Shown in pieces: positions 36,414-50,300 of a stretch of DNA of 64,000 nt (positions are counted from its first letter, which is position 1; every line of letters starts with the position of its first letter). The translations under genes and the position numbers were made by a program. The stretch is from Echinococcus granulosus (Eukaryota > Platyhelminthes > Cestoda > Cyclophyllidea > Taeniidae). The notes below the pieces were generated by a model. That model did not search any database. It was not told where the DNA came from and worked only from the letters and a program-made list of their open reading frames with translations. The DNA lies in contig NW_020170381.1 in assembly GCF_000524195.1 (NCBI RefSeq), forward strand, positions 2,772,714 to 2,836,713, read 5' to 3'.

Positions 36414-39315
36414 TTAAACAAGTTTTTTCGCTATGAAGTAACTCTTGAGGGACCAAACTTGCCAATAGCCCAAAGCAAGCAACAAAAGTATTTGCAGGAT
36501 TCCGACTACGAAAATCTTCCAATTGATGGCGTTGGTAGTCTGTCTGAAACGTTGTTCGCGTTTCTAAAAATAATGCAATTATGAGTAGTAAAGTGGTCGA
36601 CACACTTTACGTTGCGTAGCCCAAGTCCATGCCCTAGAAGTGCGATGCTGTTAATGAAACGCGATATTCTAGGACAAAATTACTTCGTATTCACCCAAAA
36701 TATGGTTCACCAGATCAAAACTGACCATGGAACTTGGATACGCTCTCTGAAGAAGCGCATTAGGGTACATGAAGCGGTCAGCTTGGCCGTAATGTCAGTG
36801 GAAAAAAATTAACTTTCATTATTTTGTGAATAATAGGGATAGATGGTATCAGCTATTTGATTTACTTACCGTTTAGTAGATTTCAAATTGATGGTAGTCG
36901 TTTTCATTACACATAAGTCACTTATATATCTCGTTTTGCCATAAAAAACCTTCACAGATATTACTTCGACTGAAACAGTGTAACCCCAAAAACAAGCGCA
37001 TGTAAACGCCGTTGCGTTCTACAAACTCACTGGAGTGGAACATGACGCGTAAGCATTTCCGCGTGTGTATGCGTGAGTATACGTTCACTTGTGAGGACTC
37101 CAGCTATTTTAATAAGGGTAGGCACACTTTACCTCGCTTAATGCTTCTTTGGCATTCACAAAAGCCTTAGAAGTGGCATTATAGCATCAAACAAAATCTC
37201 ATAGGAAGAAATAGAGCAATCAGGCCAGTTTAATTTACTAAGAAAATATGTGCTAATGTTATGCTGTCGCAGAAAATATAATTTTATATTACGGCATCGT
37301 CTTTGAGATACAAGAATATATGTATTATATGATAAAGTTAAATAATTGTCTCAATCGAGTTAGGTAAGAATAAAATAAAACTACAATGAAACCTCTCTTT
37401 GATTCATTTGCATAAAATCGTCTACAGGAAGGGGTATTACATATGAAAAACAAAAGCGATAATCTTTCAATAGCAAAAAAGAGGGATGAACATAATGGTC
37501 TATTATATCTAAGCTTCTTTGAACGCTCTGAAGCAAGTTAAAGAAAACTGATCGCGAACATCTTTCCCTTATCACCGTACTCAAAAGTTAGAAGGATCTG
37601 AAATACTTCGTTTCCAACCATTCAGGACGTAATGCACCGATATCTAAATTTCACTATCGCGAGGATACTGAAATGTAGTAACCAGAGGCTATGCTGGCAA
37701 ATGCTCTAACAAATTAACCATTGAATTGGTTGGGAAGTTCTCACAGAAATGGAGTCAGCAGTCAAATAACGTTTCATTTGTAATACAGGTATGAGAACAT
37801 GAATGGAGGGACACTAACCAAACTGTGGATTACTCCATGAATAGTAGTAAAACTAAAGAATGGTTGTTGCACTTCAGTGTATTTAATAAGCTCACCACGA
37901 ATTAGTGTGGATCTTAAAGAGTAACTAAGTTATCGGTAGAAAGTTCATACCTCGACTTGCTCAACTACCACTAATTTTGAAAACGTTTTAAGATGATCAG
38001 ATAAGACAACCACCATCGTAAACATAGTTGGACACGTTCCAGGCTGAATTGAGAAATCATAATATGGACTTAAGTGATACATCAGTTTCTTTAAGTCGCG
38101 TAAAACAACATTTTTAGGATTTAAATGAAGATAAGTGCTAAGATAAGTCAATAGATTATCTAAAGTCTAAAACAAATGAGCCTGGTGGGAAGTGGTAAAC
38201 GGGAAAATACGTACTTATTTACTAGTACTAAGTACCACAAGATAAGCTCTATAACGCAAAGATCAGCGAAGTAGTACAGGTCATTAAATGGGGGAGAGCT
38301 GACCCTCGTTCATTTCCAAGTGATTAGAATTCAAACGAAGTAAAAAGTAGGGGCTAAACGTATGCAGTAGGAACGGGACATGCCATTGCATCAGTAAGAT
38401 AATAAGGTATTTTAGGGATTTTAAAAATAAGAAAAGAAGAAGAAATCGGACGTTGTGCAGATACTCCAAACAGAATGTGTTATGATTTGGCAACAAAGAA
38501 GTAATGAACAAATACAATCATATCTCTGTACTTTTAAGTCCTTTTAATTGACATCCTGACAAAAATCGGGAAAAGATTTTGGGAATATAAGTGCCATAGG
38601 AGCGATGGTTTATGCCAACTTAGCCATATCGATTATAAACTAATCAATTTTGACTGAACAATGGTCAAATAAAGTAAGTACCTCCACCAATATGAAGCAT
38701 GTGGGACTTACAACCATGTAATCGTGCCATCTAGTAATAAGATCCAAACTGTCCAACGCTCTTCTTACTTCCAGCTGAACGTTGGTATACTTTTCAACTA
38801 GTCCAAGAGCAGTATAGTTAGCTGCCCCTATGTTTTGGATATCGAGAAGAGTTTTCTTCGACTATTACGAAACAAGAACACATACCACCTGTGCTTTTTT
38901 ATTTTTAAACCTCGTAGTAATAGAAATGCAGATCCTATGAATGCCAGGTTGATCACTTGTGTAGTAAACTTTACCAGAGTCAGTATATTCCTATACATTT
39001 ATCAGTAAGTCCTAAATGGGATCCTCACTCGTGACAAAATCAAGGAAAGCATGGGGTCGTAAACCTCAACTTGAAGTTGAGGCCCATTTTCTGCTTCCTT
39101 ATTCTTGCTTTTTGCTGAGAGAAGTTCCATTTTGTAGGAAACTAAGCGCAAAATTGGTAATAATATACATAAAATGTACCTCGAGTTAATACGTTGGATG
39201 CAACATCATTTTGGAAGCAGCTCATCTGGTTTGGGCGCAATTTAAGTGCAATGTAAGGATCGCCACACGTGAAAGCAAATAACATACAAAGCAAGGCCCC
39301 AGAAATTATCGACAT
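36414..39315 (-). CDS. TMED9: Transmembrane emp24 domain protein, p24-alpha type
   Basis: p24 proteins are type I membrane cargo receptors cycling between ER and Golgi in COPII/COPI vesicles. There are five exons: 39315-39180, 39141-39029, 38990-38889, about 38861-38712 and 36563-36414, giving about 214-216 aa. Introns are 38, 38 and 27-30 nt (the third border is ambiguous within a few codons), then 2.15 kb. Domains: signal peptide (MSIISGALLCMLFAFTCG); GOLD domain with LQVEVYDPMLSLILSREYTD and YYTSDQPGIHRICI; coiled coil with ANYTALGLVEKYTNVQLEVR and KREQRFRQTTNAINW; membrane span ILQILLLLALGYWQVW; cytosolic tail SLKSYFIAKKLV with a KKxx COPI-retrieval signal and an aromatic COPII motif. REQRFRQT and the KKLV ending point to the alpha (TMED4/9) subfamily. 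The long last intron contains exons of another gene at 37787-38166. Confidence 0.9.
37787..38166 (-). CDS. Exons of an unidentified gene nested in the TMED9 intron
   Basis: Three exons are in phase and bounded by good splice sites: 38166-37951 (72 codons, TTTTAG before, GTATGA after), 37912-37896 (17 nt) and 37852-37787. Their introns of 38 and 43 nt match the local size class. The encoded stretch begins TLDNLLTYLSTYLHLNPKNV and includes YYDFSIQPGTCPTMF and VVVLSDHLKTFSKLVVVEQV. Further coding is likely towards 37381, for example an ILLTFEYGDKGKMF segment at about 37590 and an open frame ending at 37381, but its splicing is unresolved. A 5' exon around 38290-38225 is possible. A faint resemblance to the N-terminal clamp domain of the checkpoint protein RAD9 was noticed and is not secure. 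It cannot belong to TMED9, whose exons 4 and 5 join directly in phase across it. Confidence 0.5.
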
Positions 39316-41116
39316 TTTTGCGTTCCGCGTGGGTCGGTGAATAAGCCGTAACCGTGACAATTAAATTATCAACAAAAGATCCTCAAGTTTAAAACAATTT
39401 GAGTTGGGCAGTAGATTAAATGCGTTTAAAGCACTGAATGCCAAATCACTAAGACATAAAATGTCTGGTACATAGCAAAAGATACTGAGGCAAAGCTTGT
39501 GGAATTTTCTTACCATGACCACAATATTTTATAGAATTGAAAGCAATTCTGTCATCCGTTTCGATGGATTCATCATAAAGATGCAAAGTCCATTTAGAAA
39601 ATACTTTATGATGGCTAATACGCTGCTTGGGTCTTAGGGTTTACAACAGTCATTTAAAACATGTTAAATTTAGCTTTTCAATCGCTCAAATGTTTTCTAC
39701 ATTTTACTATCATCTCATCACCTGAATTTATTTTCAGTGACATTTAAACAGCTTCGCACTTTTCACAGAGTTTGCATTTTATGCCTGATCGTAATGCCGT
39801 TTGGTTTACCTTGGCCTCCTCTTTAGAAACACGATATTTTCTGCTGAACTTTTTATAAATCCACTTCGTGTGCTAATTTGCTCAATAATAAATAAGCCTA
39901 TTCCTTTTCCTATTATTGATGTGTAGCACCACGGCTGTTCTATGTGATCTCAGACCGGACCAGACCGGGGTGTCGGGGATTTGTTAGTAATGGTCGAAAG
40001 GGTTGGATGCTGCAGTCACAATCAGACGGTTTTAAAATCAAGTGGAAGCGAAGACCATGGGAACTGGAAAGCCCAATTAGTTAAACCTCTTTTTAACCGA
40101 GGCGTAAAATCACTGAAAGTGGGTTTATCTGGTAATCGCGGGTAGTCGTTTGCACCGTCGTAACATCACATTAAGAAAACAAACTACTTAGGCAGTTTTC
40201 CGCTTCGGGATCAAAAACATGCAATCATTTGCTTCATCATCGTTTGATTTAATGGTGCCCAAAGTTATCCACTCAAAGCCTTACAAGTTAAAATTGCTTA
40301 TTGAATATCCGTAAATTCGTAAATTGGTTTGCGAAATCAAGACCTTCAAATCCCTCACTTTTCCTGGCGCACGTAGCCATCATTGGTGATGGTTTTTTTT
40401 TCGAGTAGTAATCCCATCAACAAATTAATGACACCCATTATAATTTTGTAGAACTGTGATGTTCCCCCAAATCTATGATCATGTAATGTTAATTTTAAAA
40501 TTCCGATAACCAAGGGCCTTTATCTCAATAAAAATTAAGGGTATTAGCAACCAATTGTTTTTATCTAGGACTTCAATAACTTCTCTTGCGGTACCTAACA
40601 TCAGCGTTTCGTCACTTTCTTCTTAACAGTCACTCGCATTTCCTGTCATTTTACTGTTCTCTGAAACCACAATTTTTCATTCTAATGCATTGCGGAAAGG
40701 GACTACCACTCCTCATCTTTTGACTCATGTTATTCGCCTTGAGGCAAAGTTCATCTCACCTAATTGAAAGTGAAAACCAATGTCACTGTTTCGAAAAATC
40801 CGAGAGGTCAACAAGAAGCAATTCATGCATCTACCCCCCCCCCCCCTTAGCTACTCATATTCGTCTATGAAACTGCAAGACTCCCCCTGTTACAAAAAAT
40901 GAAGAAGGTATTTATCAGGGAAAAAATAGTTTCCACATTTAACTTTTCTTGAATATTGGAATGACGAGACTCCACCTAAGCAGTACTCGAAAAGCCATCG
41001 CGTGTTGCCATTATTTTTTAAAGGTCATGCCGCCTTCGGAGAATCGTATTGGGAATCACTGATCCTTATTTACCCATGGAGGCGAGATAACGTAGCGACA
41101 TCAAGAGGACAATTAG
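39316..41116. other. Intergenic region between TMED9 and glypican
   Basis: This holds the presumed promoter of TMED9 (39316 upward) and runs to the poly(A) signal of the glypican gene. A poly-C tract lies at about 40837-40850. No coding exon or structured element was recognised. Confidence 0.5.
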
Positions 41117-41122
41117 TTTATT
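41117..41122 (-). promoter_or_regulatory. Poly(A) signal of glypican gene
   Basis: TTTATT on the plus strand reads AATAAA on minus, 242 nt downstream of the glypican stop codon at 41364-41366. It is the nearest canonical signal. Confidence 0.45.
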
Positions 41123-41363
41123 CCACTAACGATCATGATGAATATCAATCAAACAATGAGAATAAAAGAGAAAGGCTAGTCTAGGGCGCAATGTACATAC
41201 ATGTGGAGGTGTATAATAGCAGGAGTGAGAGGGGGAAAGAGAAAGAGCGGAGAGGAGCAAGGGAGTGAATGCACAGATATAAAAAATATACGCACAGAAG
41301 AGATGCAGTGCCGCAGTAAGGTGCGAGTGTGCGTGCACATGTATGTTATCAAGGATACCGCGA

Positions 41364-44300
41364 TCACCGACGCATAGCAAAAAGGAGGAGGGAGACGACT
41401 ATGGGAAAGAGAGAGGAGACGAAGGAGGGAGCAAAAGCGAGGATGCCGCCGCTAGTTCGCGGGTGGGACGGGCTGGGGTATTGGTGCGCTACCCCGTCAC
41501 CCTCTGGTACCCAAATTTGGTCAGGGATTTCGAGCTTGCCCTCGCCTATCACTAAGCCCGCGTCGCCGTTCTGCTCATAAGGCTGGGGCTGCGACGCCGT
41601 TGGAGATGACGGTGCCGGAGGATGCGGCTGCGGGGACTGCGGAGCACCCGTCCAGCTGGGCAAGGGCTTGAGTCCCAATTGAACATTGAGGGGCTCGCGG
41701 CCTGAGCCCTCCTCTGGGGAGTTGGATTCCGTGTCCCAGTGAGTGAGCGGCACGCCAGGTGCTGCATCGAAGGCGATGTGGCTGATTCGGCACACTTGCT
41801 GCGTTGCCTCTGGGAACCCATACACGTTCATTGGCTCNNNNNNNNNNNNNNNNNNNNNNNNNNNNNNNNNNNNNNNNNNNNNNNNNNNNNNNNNNNNNNN
41901 NNNNNNNNNNNNNNNNNNNNNNNNNNNNNNNNNNNNNTCTGAAGAAAAACGTGTATTATGCATCGAGGTTTCCTCGTTTAGAATCTCACATAGCACTCAA
42001 TGCAAAAGTTGACGCGCCAAAATATCTCAGATTTATAAAATTTAAGGGATGTTGAAGATCAGGAAGGTCTAAAGACGTATGCATTCTCATGGTTTCGTCA
42101 ATTACTTATTGATCCAAATGGGGTAATATTGAGTACATATTTGTTCTCGTCTAGGCAAGGCAAAAATACCTAACATTTATACCTAAAAAAGACGGATAGT
42201 TGCCTCGATAGGAGAAAAATGTCTTTATGGCTATATTTTATGTTAAAAGTTGCATTCAAGTTAGTGAAGTAAAGACGACCGAAACATGTATATTGGTAGA
42301 TGAAACATCTGGCAGGTATTTAGAAATGTATAGTCTGCAGAGGTATGCTCAGAAAGTGAAGATAGATAGTCGAGAACGCCTAGGATGAGCACAATGTAGT
42401 AGAGACAGGTTGATCATTTGTTAAAATGGAGGCTTATTTCAATCAATTTTTTTTGAAAACTCTATTATACCACTCAATTGCAAATAGGAAACACACGAGT
42501 AGGTGAAATCCAACAAAGGCGAGAACTATTTTGGGGAAGTAAAGACACACGAAAAATGTCGCCACTACCCAAACAACGTCCAACTTGGAGGGATGCTCTC
42601 TCGGAAAGGTCAGTCTTTCACACACCTCTACCTAGAGTCCATTAACATCGCAACTTCAAGCATGATGTCAATACAGTCATGATGGTAAACTACTTTATGA
42701 ATTCCTGCAATTATTAGGGACAAAGCCCACGGGAGTTTACTAAAGAGAGAGAAAGACCAGATGTTCAAGGCTGGTTTGCGTAGGCCTACACATTCAGAAG
42801 GCGGCACATGTTGCGAGCAAATGCTGCAGGCCGTGAGATCACCGAACGTTGGATATACACTTACAGAGAAACGAAACAAAAAACTACATTCATGTGTAAT
42901 GTTGGCATCATCGAATTGTAGCTGTAATAGACAATCGTATTATATGGTCGAAGAATGGTAAAGGGACACAAATCGGGCAAGTTAAGGTGAATGATCGAGG
43001 TTAGAAAGTTGTCATTGGAAAACAGTAGAGGAGACAGGGCTAGTAATGAGATTAATTTGATTCCTAGCCATTCACGTAGTACACATGACAATAACTTCAA
43101 CAGATCTGATTGTGCTCTTTCGATTTCGTTTTAAAACAGAATAATTGCCAAGCAATATACTGCTAATTAATTGACGTAAATATATGATTAAAGGATGATT
43201 TATTCTTGGGATATTTTTTACCTTTCTTAAAGCAGACATATTTCGCAAATATAAACCTTAACTTGGCAAGATCTTGCAGCCAACACCTATTACGTCATTT
43301 CCGAAGTCTTGGCGGCACGAACAATTTCCACACAAGTCAATGGCCTAACAAGACGCTGGTGCTTGCACAATAGCTGACAATTCTGATGGTCCTTTTAGTT
43401 ACAATATTTGTGGCGATTACAAGATTTCGTGAAGTCCGCTAATATCTCTAAGCCATTATGGGATACAAAAGAAGGGTAGGTTAGGAGGTCAGTAGTTTAC
43501 CTCAATCCGCGGTCGGAAATCTTCGTCATCGCCACCAGACACAAAGTTGTTTGACGGCTGCAGCAGTGATGGCCTGTGGGTGGTAGCAGTGGATTCGGAG
43601 GGAGCAGCAGCGGGCGGCAAGGGGTGTGAGGCTGAGGGCAGTCCCAGAGGTTGATTGCGAAGATCATTCTCCAAGGGGGGTGCAAAAGGACTACCGTAGG
43701 GCAGAGGCACCTCTCCACCGCCGTACCCACTCCCCTCCTCACCTGTCTCCGTGTCCGGCTCGAAGCCCGCCCCTCTACTGACACTTCCAGCATTCAAAGG
43801 TGTCCCAGGCAGCGGTGGCTGCACGTCCCACGGCGGTAGTGCGGCAGCGGCCGCATTATGAGCCTCAAGGGAAACCCAAATGCATAAGCTTTAGCATATG
43901 TCAGAATTTGCAGGACAGACAATATTACCTGTACAGAAAATAACGCGAAAAGATACACTAAGAAGACCGATTTATGTATTTCCAATTCCCGTACCCCATG
44001 CTAAGGTTGAATCATCATATAATGAAATAACCGGTCTGGATGGGTTGATGAAGCATTTAAATATCAAGTAACACAACAGTCTTATAAAAAAAGGATTTTT
44101 AAACCTATCCAGCATAAATACCTATTTTGAAGTAACTAAGAACATGGATAATGTACCCACCTAGGAAAGGAGATAGGCAACACTATAGGGAATCGCTATA
44201 CTAAATTAGACAAATGTAAGTAGAGGTGGTTTCAAAGGAACCAGAGAAAGTAGACCTACCAAGCTGGCCTCAGTTGAGTTGGAGGGAACGAGGTAGCTGC

Positions 44301-47300
44301 GGAGAGCTTCCTCATCCGAGTTCACAGGCACTTCATTGCGGCCGACCTTGAGGGTGGTTGCAGCAGGATCCGCCAGTTGCAGAACTTCCGGGTCCACTAA
44401 AGTTGAGCTCGCCACGCGCTGCAAGTTAATCACTGCCCTCCGCAGTCCTAGCTCCTTCTGGCGCAGCGTTGGGTCGGTGGGCATCGCTAACTGGCCTCGG
44501 CGCACATACGATTTCATTGCCGCCCTGGATGAAAGAGGCTAGGTAAGGTGGAATTAATATGACTGCCTCCCAACATAGTTTGGGTTAATCCTTTACTCTA
44601 ATTACCATTCTACAACTTGCCTGCAAAGTAGCAATAAAACATTTAGTTGGAAATGAAGATGTCGGGAATAATTGTATAATTACTGGGTAGTTACCAGTTT
44701 ATGCATGACCAAATGGAATATGACAGAACAAAGGATAGCAGGAGGAAACAATAGGCAAAGCACTTAGCACACCGTAAGCCGAGCGTGACTTTTGCCCCAC
44801 GATGTTCATATACACCAAGACGTTCGGTAAAATTTTATTGTAATGATTCGCTGCAAGGATGCTATTTCTTAAAGATTCCTGAGTGTGGTCGAACAACTAA
44901 AAATAGAATTTTGACGACGCCATTCCCGCCCTCCCGCAGAAGGAGGGACATGCCAAACAGCCAAAACGCTAGTTATTACAACGCGTACCTTTCCTTCCGC
45001 CATCAAGGAGAAATATCACGATGACATTACTCAGTAGAAGCAGCAGATTCCGCATGGCGAAATGGTGTTTGTTATTATTTATCTCGATCGGCGGTGAAGC
45101 TTATAAGATAAATGCAGGACATGAACTGTTGTGCAATTGAATTTTAAGGAAAAAATGGATATCCTTGATTGCAACCAGCTATACCTATGGGTTATGAAGG
45201 CTTGCTACATTCATTTGTGGACAAATTTACCTAGGGTTTACATACCTTAGAGGTCTTCCAATAGATTAACCCAAAGTCGACACTTGAGCGTGTGATTATT
45301 GTATCAAAGGGAGTTGTGCGGCCCAGAAATGACAAATATTGAAGCAGTTAAGTGCATTAGTTGTGAATATAAACTTCTCGCTATACATGAGGGTGGTTTG
45401 GGGGCGACCAAATTTCTTGTTAGTACAAGGGAAACCAGTTACCTAACACTGAGCCTAGTAACTTGAGATTGTTGAAATAAAGTCAATTCTCATTCCAAAA
45501 TAATTTTTTGATGACGAGTGATGCGTTGTCAGTTATACTGGCATCATAGGGTGCAAGGCAGGTTGTCTGGCCAGCATCAGTGCCACGTCGGGTACTCGTC
45601 ACCAGGCGGGATAAAAATGCATGGAGTAGACATGCACTGCAACTGCCACGAGTGTTCCACTCAGAATCTTTCATTTTAGTGCCACAGTTGAGTCCAATAT
45701 GAATTGAATAAGAAAACGGGTTTTTCATTTTAAGATGCTACATGACTGCGCAACTGCAGCTTTTTTCCAACACAATAATAACTTGTCTTTCGATTTTTAT
45801 AAAATTGGTAAAATAGTGGAATTTCTAAACATGGAGGTACAGTTGCCTTGGCAGTATAATACCTCACTGTAAAAGCGGGATGTAACAGACGTCCACTGAG
45901 CAGGGAGGGCATTTGCACTACCCTCCGTGTGTGTCAACAAAACAGGCAAGAGGATAGACAAAGGGCATCAGTGATGCAGGCGGATGACGCATTCAGGTGG
46001 ACATTCGCCCCACGGGCACAGGGCTTTGCGTGGACGAAGCCAACGGAGGAAAGTCGAGTTGCCATTACGTTGAGCAGAAACGTGTACATCTGCCCCATCA
46101 CCTCAGCCAGTAGTAGAAGCTCAAGTTCCGTACGTTCAGCACACAACAGGGGGCTATGGAATCTGCACATTCTATGTCTCACAAGGAGTACAATTCTAGT
46201 TCGCTCTGTAACAGTTCATTTAATGAGGGATGCAAAAGTAAAACGAGTAGTCGGGGAATGCATTTCGTACAAACAGATAAACAGCAGATCACACAATCTC
46301 ACATAAAATACTTCAGAACGTGGATAAAACACATTTTCAAACAACATGACGTACGATTAATTAGATCGTGAACAAATTTTAAAAAAAATTATTGGTTGGT
46401 TAATATCACGCGGAAATTGGTCCCCTTCTGTGAAAAATGACGTCAAAACCGGAAGTGAAGGCAAGTTGGCTAGGTGGATCGACACCCCCAACACCACCAT
46501 TATGTCATCATGGGGGCGTGGGTGCCAGTGCAGAATGCACCAATTTGACAGGCGGACGAAGCAACTCCACCATGAGACTTGTTGACTTTGTGCAGTGTGA
46601 CTCCTTATTTACTCATTTTTAGTAAGTTGAGGTTAGAGTCGTCACTGTAGTGTGGACGTGTAAAACTACCAGATGATTCTAGAGGGATGTGATAGGAATA
46701 GATGCTGTGGATGTATGACTGCGTAGGTACTAGAAAAATCATTTGTAAAAAAAACTTCAAGTTTGAGAGAATCCTCTCATCCATTCGGTTGACTTTAAGA
46801 ATCATAATGAGCAGTCAAAATCGCAGGAGCATTATTTTACGTTTTGTGCAATTAAAACCAAAGTAGTGGTAATATCGACAGACGGTCAGATAAGTCAATT
46901 TTTGAATGCACAAAACGGAATCGAGGGCTTGCCAGTCCTCCTACTAAACATCTTGTCACCGGACGATGCAAACTGACGAAATGCTCCAAGGCTCAGACGA
47001 GTACCCTAAGGGGAACTTTACCGACATGCTTGTGCACACTCCTAAGTGGATTCCTGAGGCGTCTTTTAGGTCTTTTTTCGAAGAGGATTTACGGAGGTCA
47101 GAAAAATCCATCATAGGTGGGAGTTGCATGAATGAGTAGTGATGAAGTTTTTAGCTGTATTAGTCAAAATTTTGCATGGAAAGTACGACTATATTTGCAA
47201 AAATGCCCCAGTTCGCATTCCAAAGTTCAAACTTTTAAATCTTATTTACTTTGCGAGAAATTGGGTTCAAAGTAGATAATCGCCATTTACTGGTTTTGCC

Positions 47301-50300
47301 CTGCATAAAAACCCTGATACCCCGTGATGAAAAGATATTTCGTTAAGGGACTGCTCAAGTTTTAAGCTAGATTGGATAAAAGGCACTTACTTTATGTCGA
47401 CTTTAGTAAAAAGATGTCTTTAGTGTCATCATTACCAAACTAACTGTTACTAAGTCTGTCGCGACTTGAGGAAATGAAATGATACGAATGTCTTGGCCAG
47501 TAATATGGTACTAGCCTTCTGTTGGATAAGATCAATTACGTGGAAGCCACAAGCAAATAACATTTCCCAAAATGCCAATGGCCTGATAAAAAGCCAGATG
47601 GTAACAAATAATCAAGGGGGTCTATTAGACAGGACCAACAGTCTGGTAAGATGTTTATCAAACGTGACGCCATTGAAGAAAAGTGTCAGGTAAAAAAGTA
47701 ATACGGAAATTGAGATGGTAACAAAGATGACCTCGATATACAGAGAGGCACTTCAAAATGTTTGCAAACACACAACCAACGTCATTTTAATTAGGTCGAT
47801 TCGAAGTTATGTAGGATTTGGGTAGGGGAGAAGAGCTAAAGGAAGTGGCGACATAAAATGACTTTACTGGTACATGCGATGCACGATGAAGGGAACTGCT
47901 ACTCACGATGAGACAAGTGAAGTTCCGTTCCAACAGGTGTCAGAAGGAGCAAAGCTGCCCCCGAATGGTGACTTTGCCGTTTCGGAGTTGCAGATCTCTA
48001 AGCCCAAGTTGGCGAAGAGGTGGGCCACTTTATTGTACTGCAAAATAATGAAAAATTTTTTATTTAATTGATAATTAGCGACAAAAATTGGACGCCTCAT
48101 CAGGGCATTTCAAAAATACTTGTCCAGAATGGTTTATGTATTCACAAAGTTGGCGGTTGTGAATCACACACAAAACTCTTGAGTTACAGCAAATGAAACG
48201 AATGCAATGTGACATCTGTGAGACCGACCTTAGCTAGAGCAACAGAAATTGTCCGACTTTTCACACATTCTCTGAGGCTTTCTTTGAAGCGATAGTGGAG
48301 TCTTGTGTGCCTGGGTTTGAATAACACGATAAAGGTTAAATGGGAATGAGTACTTTGAAGTGATGGAAAATTTTGCCGTCTCCTTTGACTTCCACTAAGG
48401 ATCTTGAGTGACAACCCAGCCCTCAATCTGTAAAGGAAAATTGTGATCTTCTCCACTCAGGGAAATGACGGTAAAACAAAGTTTATGTCAAGGCTAAGAA
48501 TCATCTATTAACATTGGCCTGCACTATGTAGGTAGCCACTTGAGGGGCAGACCAACGTTTATGTAAGGATGAAATATTTTTCGGAAGGTACGTCGACAGA
48601 TGGCCATATCAAATGCAAATTTGTGCTATGCTCAAGCAGTGCCGAACCTCGTCATTCGTGCTGAACGCGATGCCGCAATGATTCACCTCTCCTGGAGCTC
48701 TCATCTGATGACGTGTGATTCAATTTTAAATTATCGCTTAATTTTTTGATAAAGCCTTAGACACAAAAAACACTCGTCGATATTTCGTGAACCATTAAAG
48801 TGTAGCATTTCAAGTGAACCTTTTTGAAACATTCTGATTCAACTTAAGGGCATATGGTCCATTTCCACCGGTGAAGCCTTTAAGGCCTAAATATGTTTCG
48901 ATTCCTAGAACAACGACGGTTTAATTTGTATGCATGTGGTAAGAAGAAGGTGGAATTTACTAAGAAAATGTAGAATCATTCGTCGTTTTCAAAGTTAACT
49001 CCTTAAAGACAGACGCTAACAGTTAGAAATAAAAGCCCTACAATCATCTCATTTATCACCATCCTGCATAATTTAATTCGGTCTTTGTCAAAAATGCAAA
49101 AAAACTGAATTTCTACGGCGAAAAGTTCCATTCTAAACAGAATGGCACGCGAATCGCGGTGGACGATAGATCTTGTTGATAAGGTGGATTTTTGGCAGAG
49201 TCAATGGCCCCAGTTCCGGCAATAAATGCCAGTGTCGGAAGACAAGGGCAGGAAGCACTGATTCCGCAAAATGCCACCCTTTAACGAAAAATTGGATTAA
49301 ATCATGGAAATGCCCTTCGGGTTTTCTTTGTAATTTTCATAAGACTATAAATTCTAGCGCTACTAATGCAAATTATCTACATACAAACCTGTCGAGTCTT
49401 CTTTTTTACCAGAGCTCAGCGCAAAAACCAATTGCATAATAACAGGGAAAAAATAACGAATAGCAAAGGCACTGAGATAAGAATACACAGAGGAGGAGAC
49501 CACAATGGTAAATTCGAGGAGAACAAAAATCTAATAGTTGCCTCACCCAAATAATGACGAACTTATGAGGATATAGACGAAATGTTCAAATTTATAAAAA
49601 AGAGTTAAAAGTGTGGCCTGCATAGCCAAACTTAATGGCATGGATGTTATGCAGTCAGCCTGAGGAAAGACGATGCTATCATTTTCAAAGTGTCAGTCAA
49701 TATAAGAGTAAATAATGACTTAATGGGTCCAATGAGGCAGACAATTTGTTGCAAAGAGCTTACTGCGAAACATAACCTACGCCAGTACATAGAACTAGGA
49801 AACAGTACTAAGGTCAGGGTCTGCAGAAAGGGCCAAAATTGTTACGATTAACTTTAGTTTGGTAAGGGGGGAGGACTCAGCGTTAATGTGATATGTACTT
49901 AAATTATTTAACGCTGATATTCTGCAATTTTAGAGCACCAACGCCAATTTTTCATAAAAGTGAGGAAAGATGGCAGGGTGGGCATAGGATTTAGTCAAAA
50001 TCAACTTTGGTGGTGTTTTTTGGAAAAAAATTACTAAAAGTAGACATTGGACAGTGTGGTGGTCATGAATCCGTCAAGTCCTGTGGTACTCCGGAAGGGA
50101 CAATCTACTACGCGATTGTTTATGGTCAGTAATGTAGTTGGCCAACTATACACTACAGGCGCAGTCAAATTAGCAAAGATAAAGATAACGCAGAGGTGGT
50201 GCACACTCGCCCGTGCGTGTATGCGTGGGAGGCAGAAACCACTGGGACCGCCTCCCGCCGCCTAAGGAGACGTTGGGAATGAGGGCAGGCACACCGGGCA

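Noticed and set aside
39064..39082. Near-perfect 19-nt palindrome CCTCAACTTGAAGTTGAGG
   Set aside because: It lies in TMED9 coding sequence for a conserved segment (PQLQVEV); most likely a by-product of codons.
45483..45728. Minus frame with several cysteines in a glypican intron
   Set aside because: No splice sites in phase with flanking glypican exons and no similarity to the glypican family.
49660..49682. Segment GAAAGACGATG resembling the start of microRNA miR-71
   Set aside because: The match stops after 11 bases (the next bases differ from the known mature sequence), and no convincing hairpin partner is seen.
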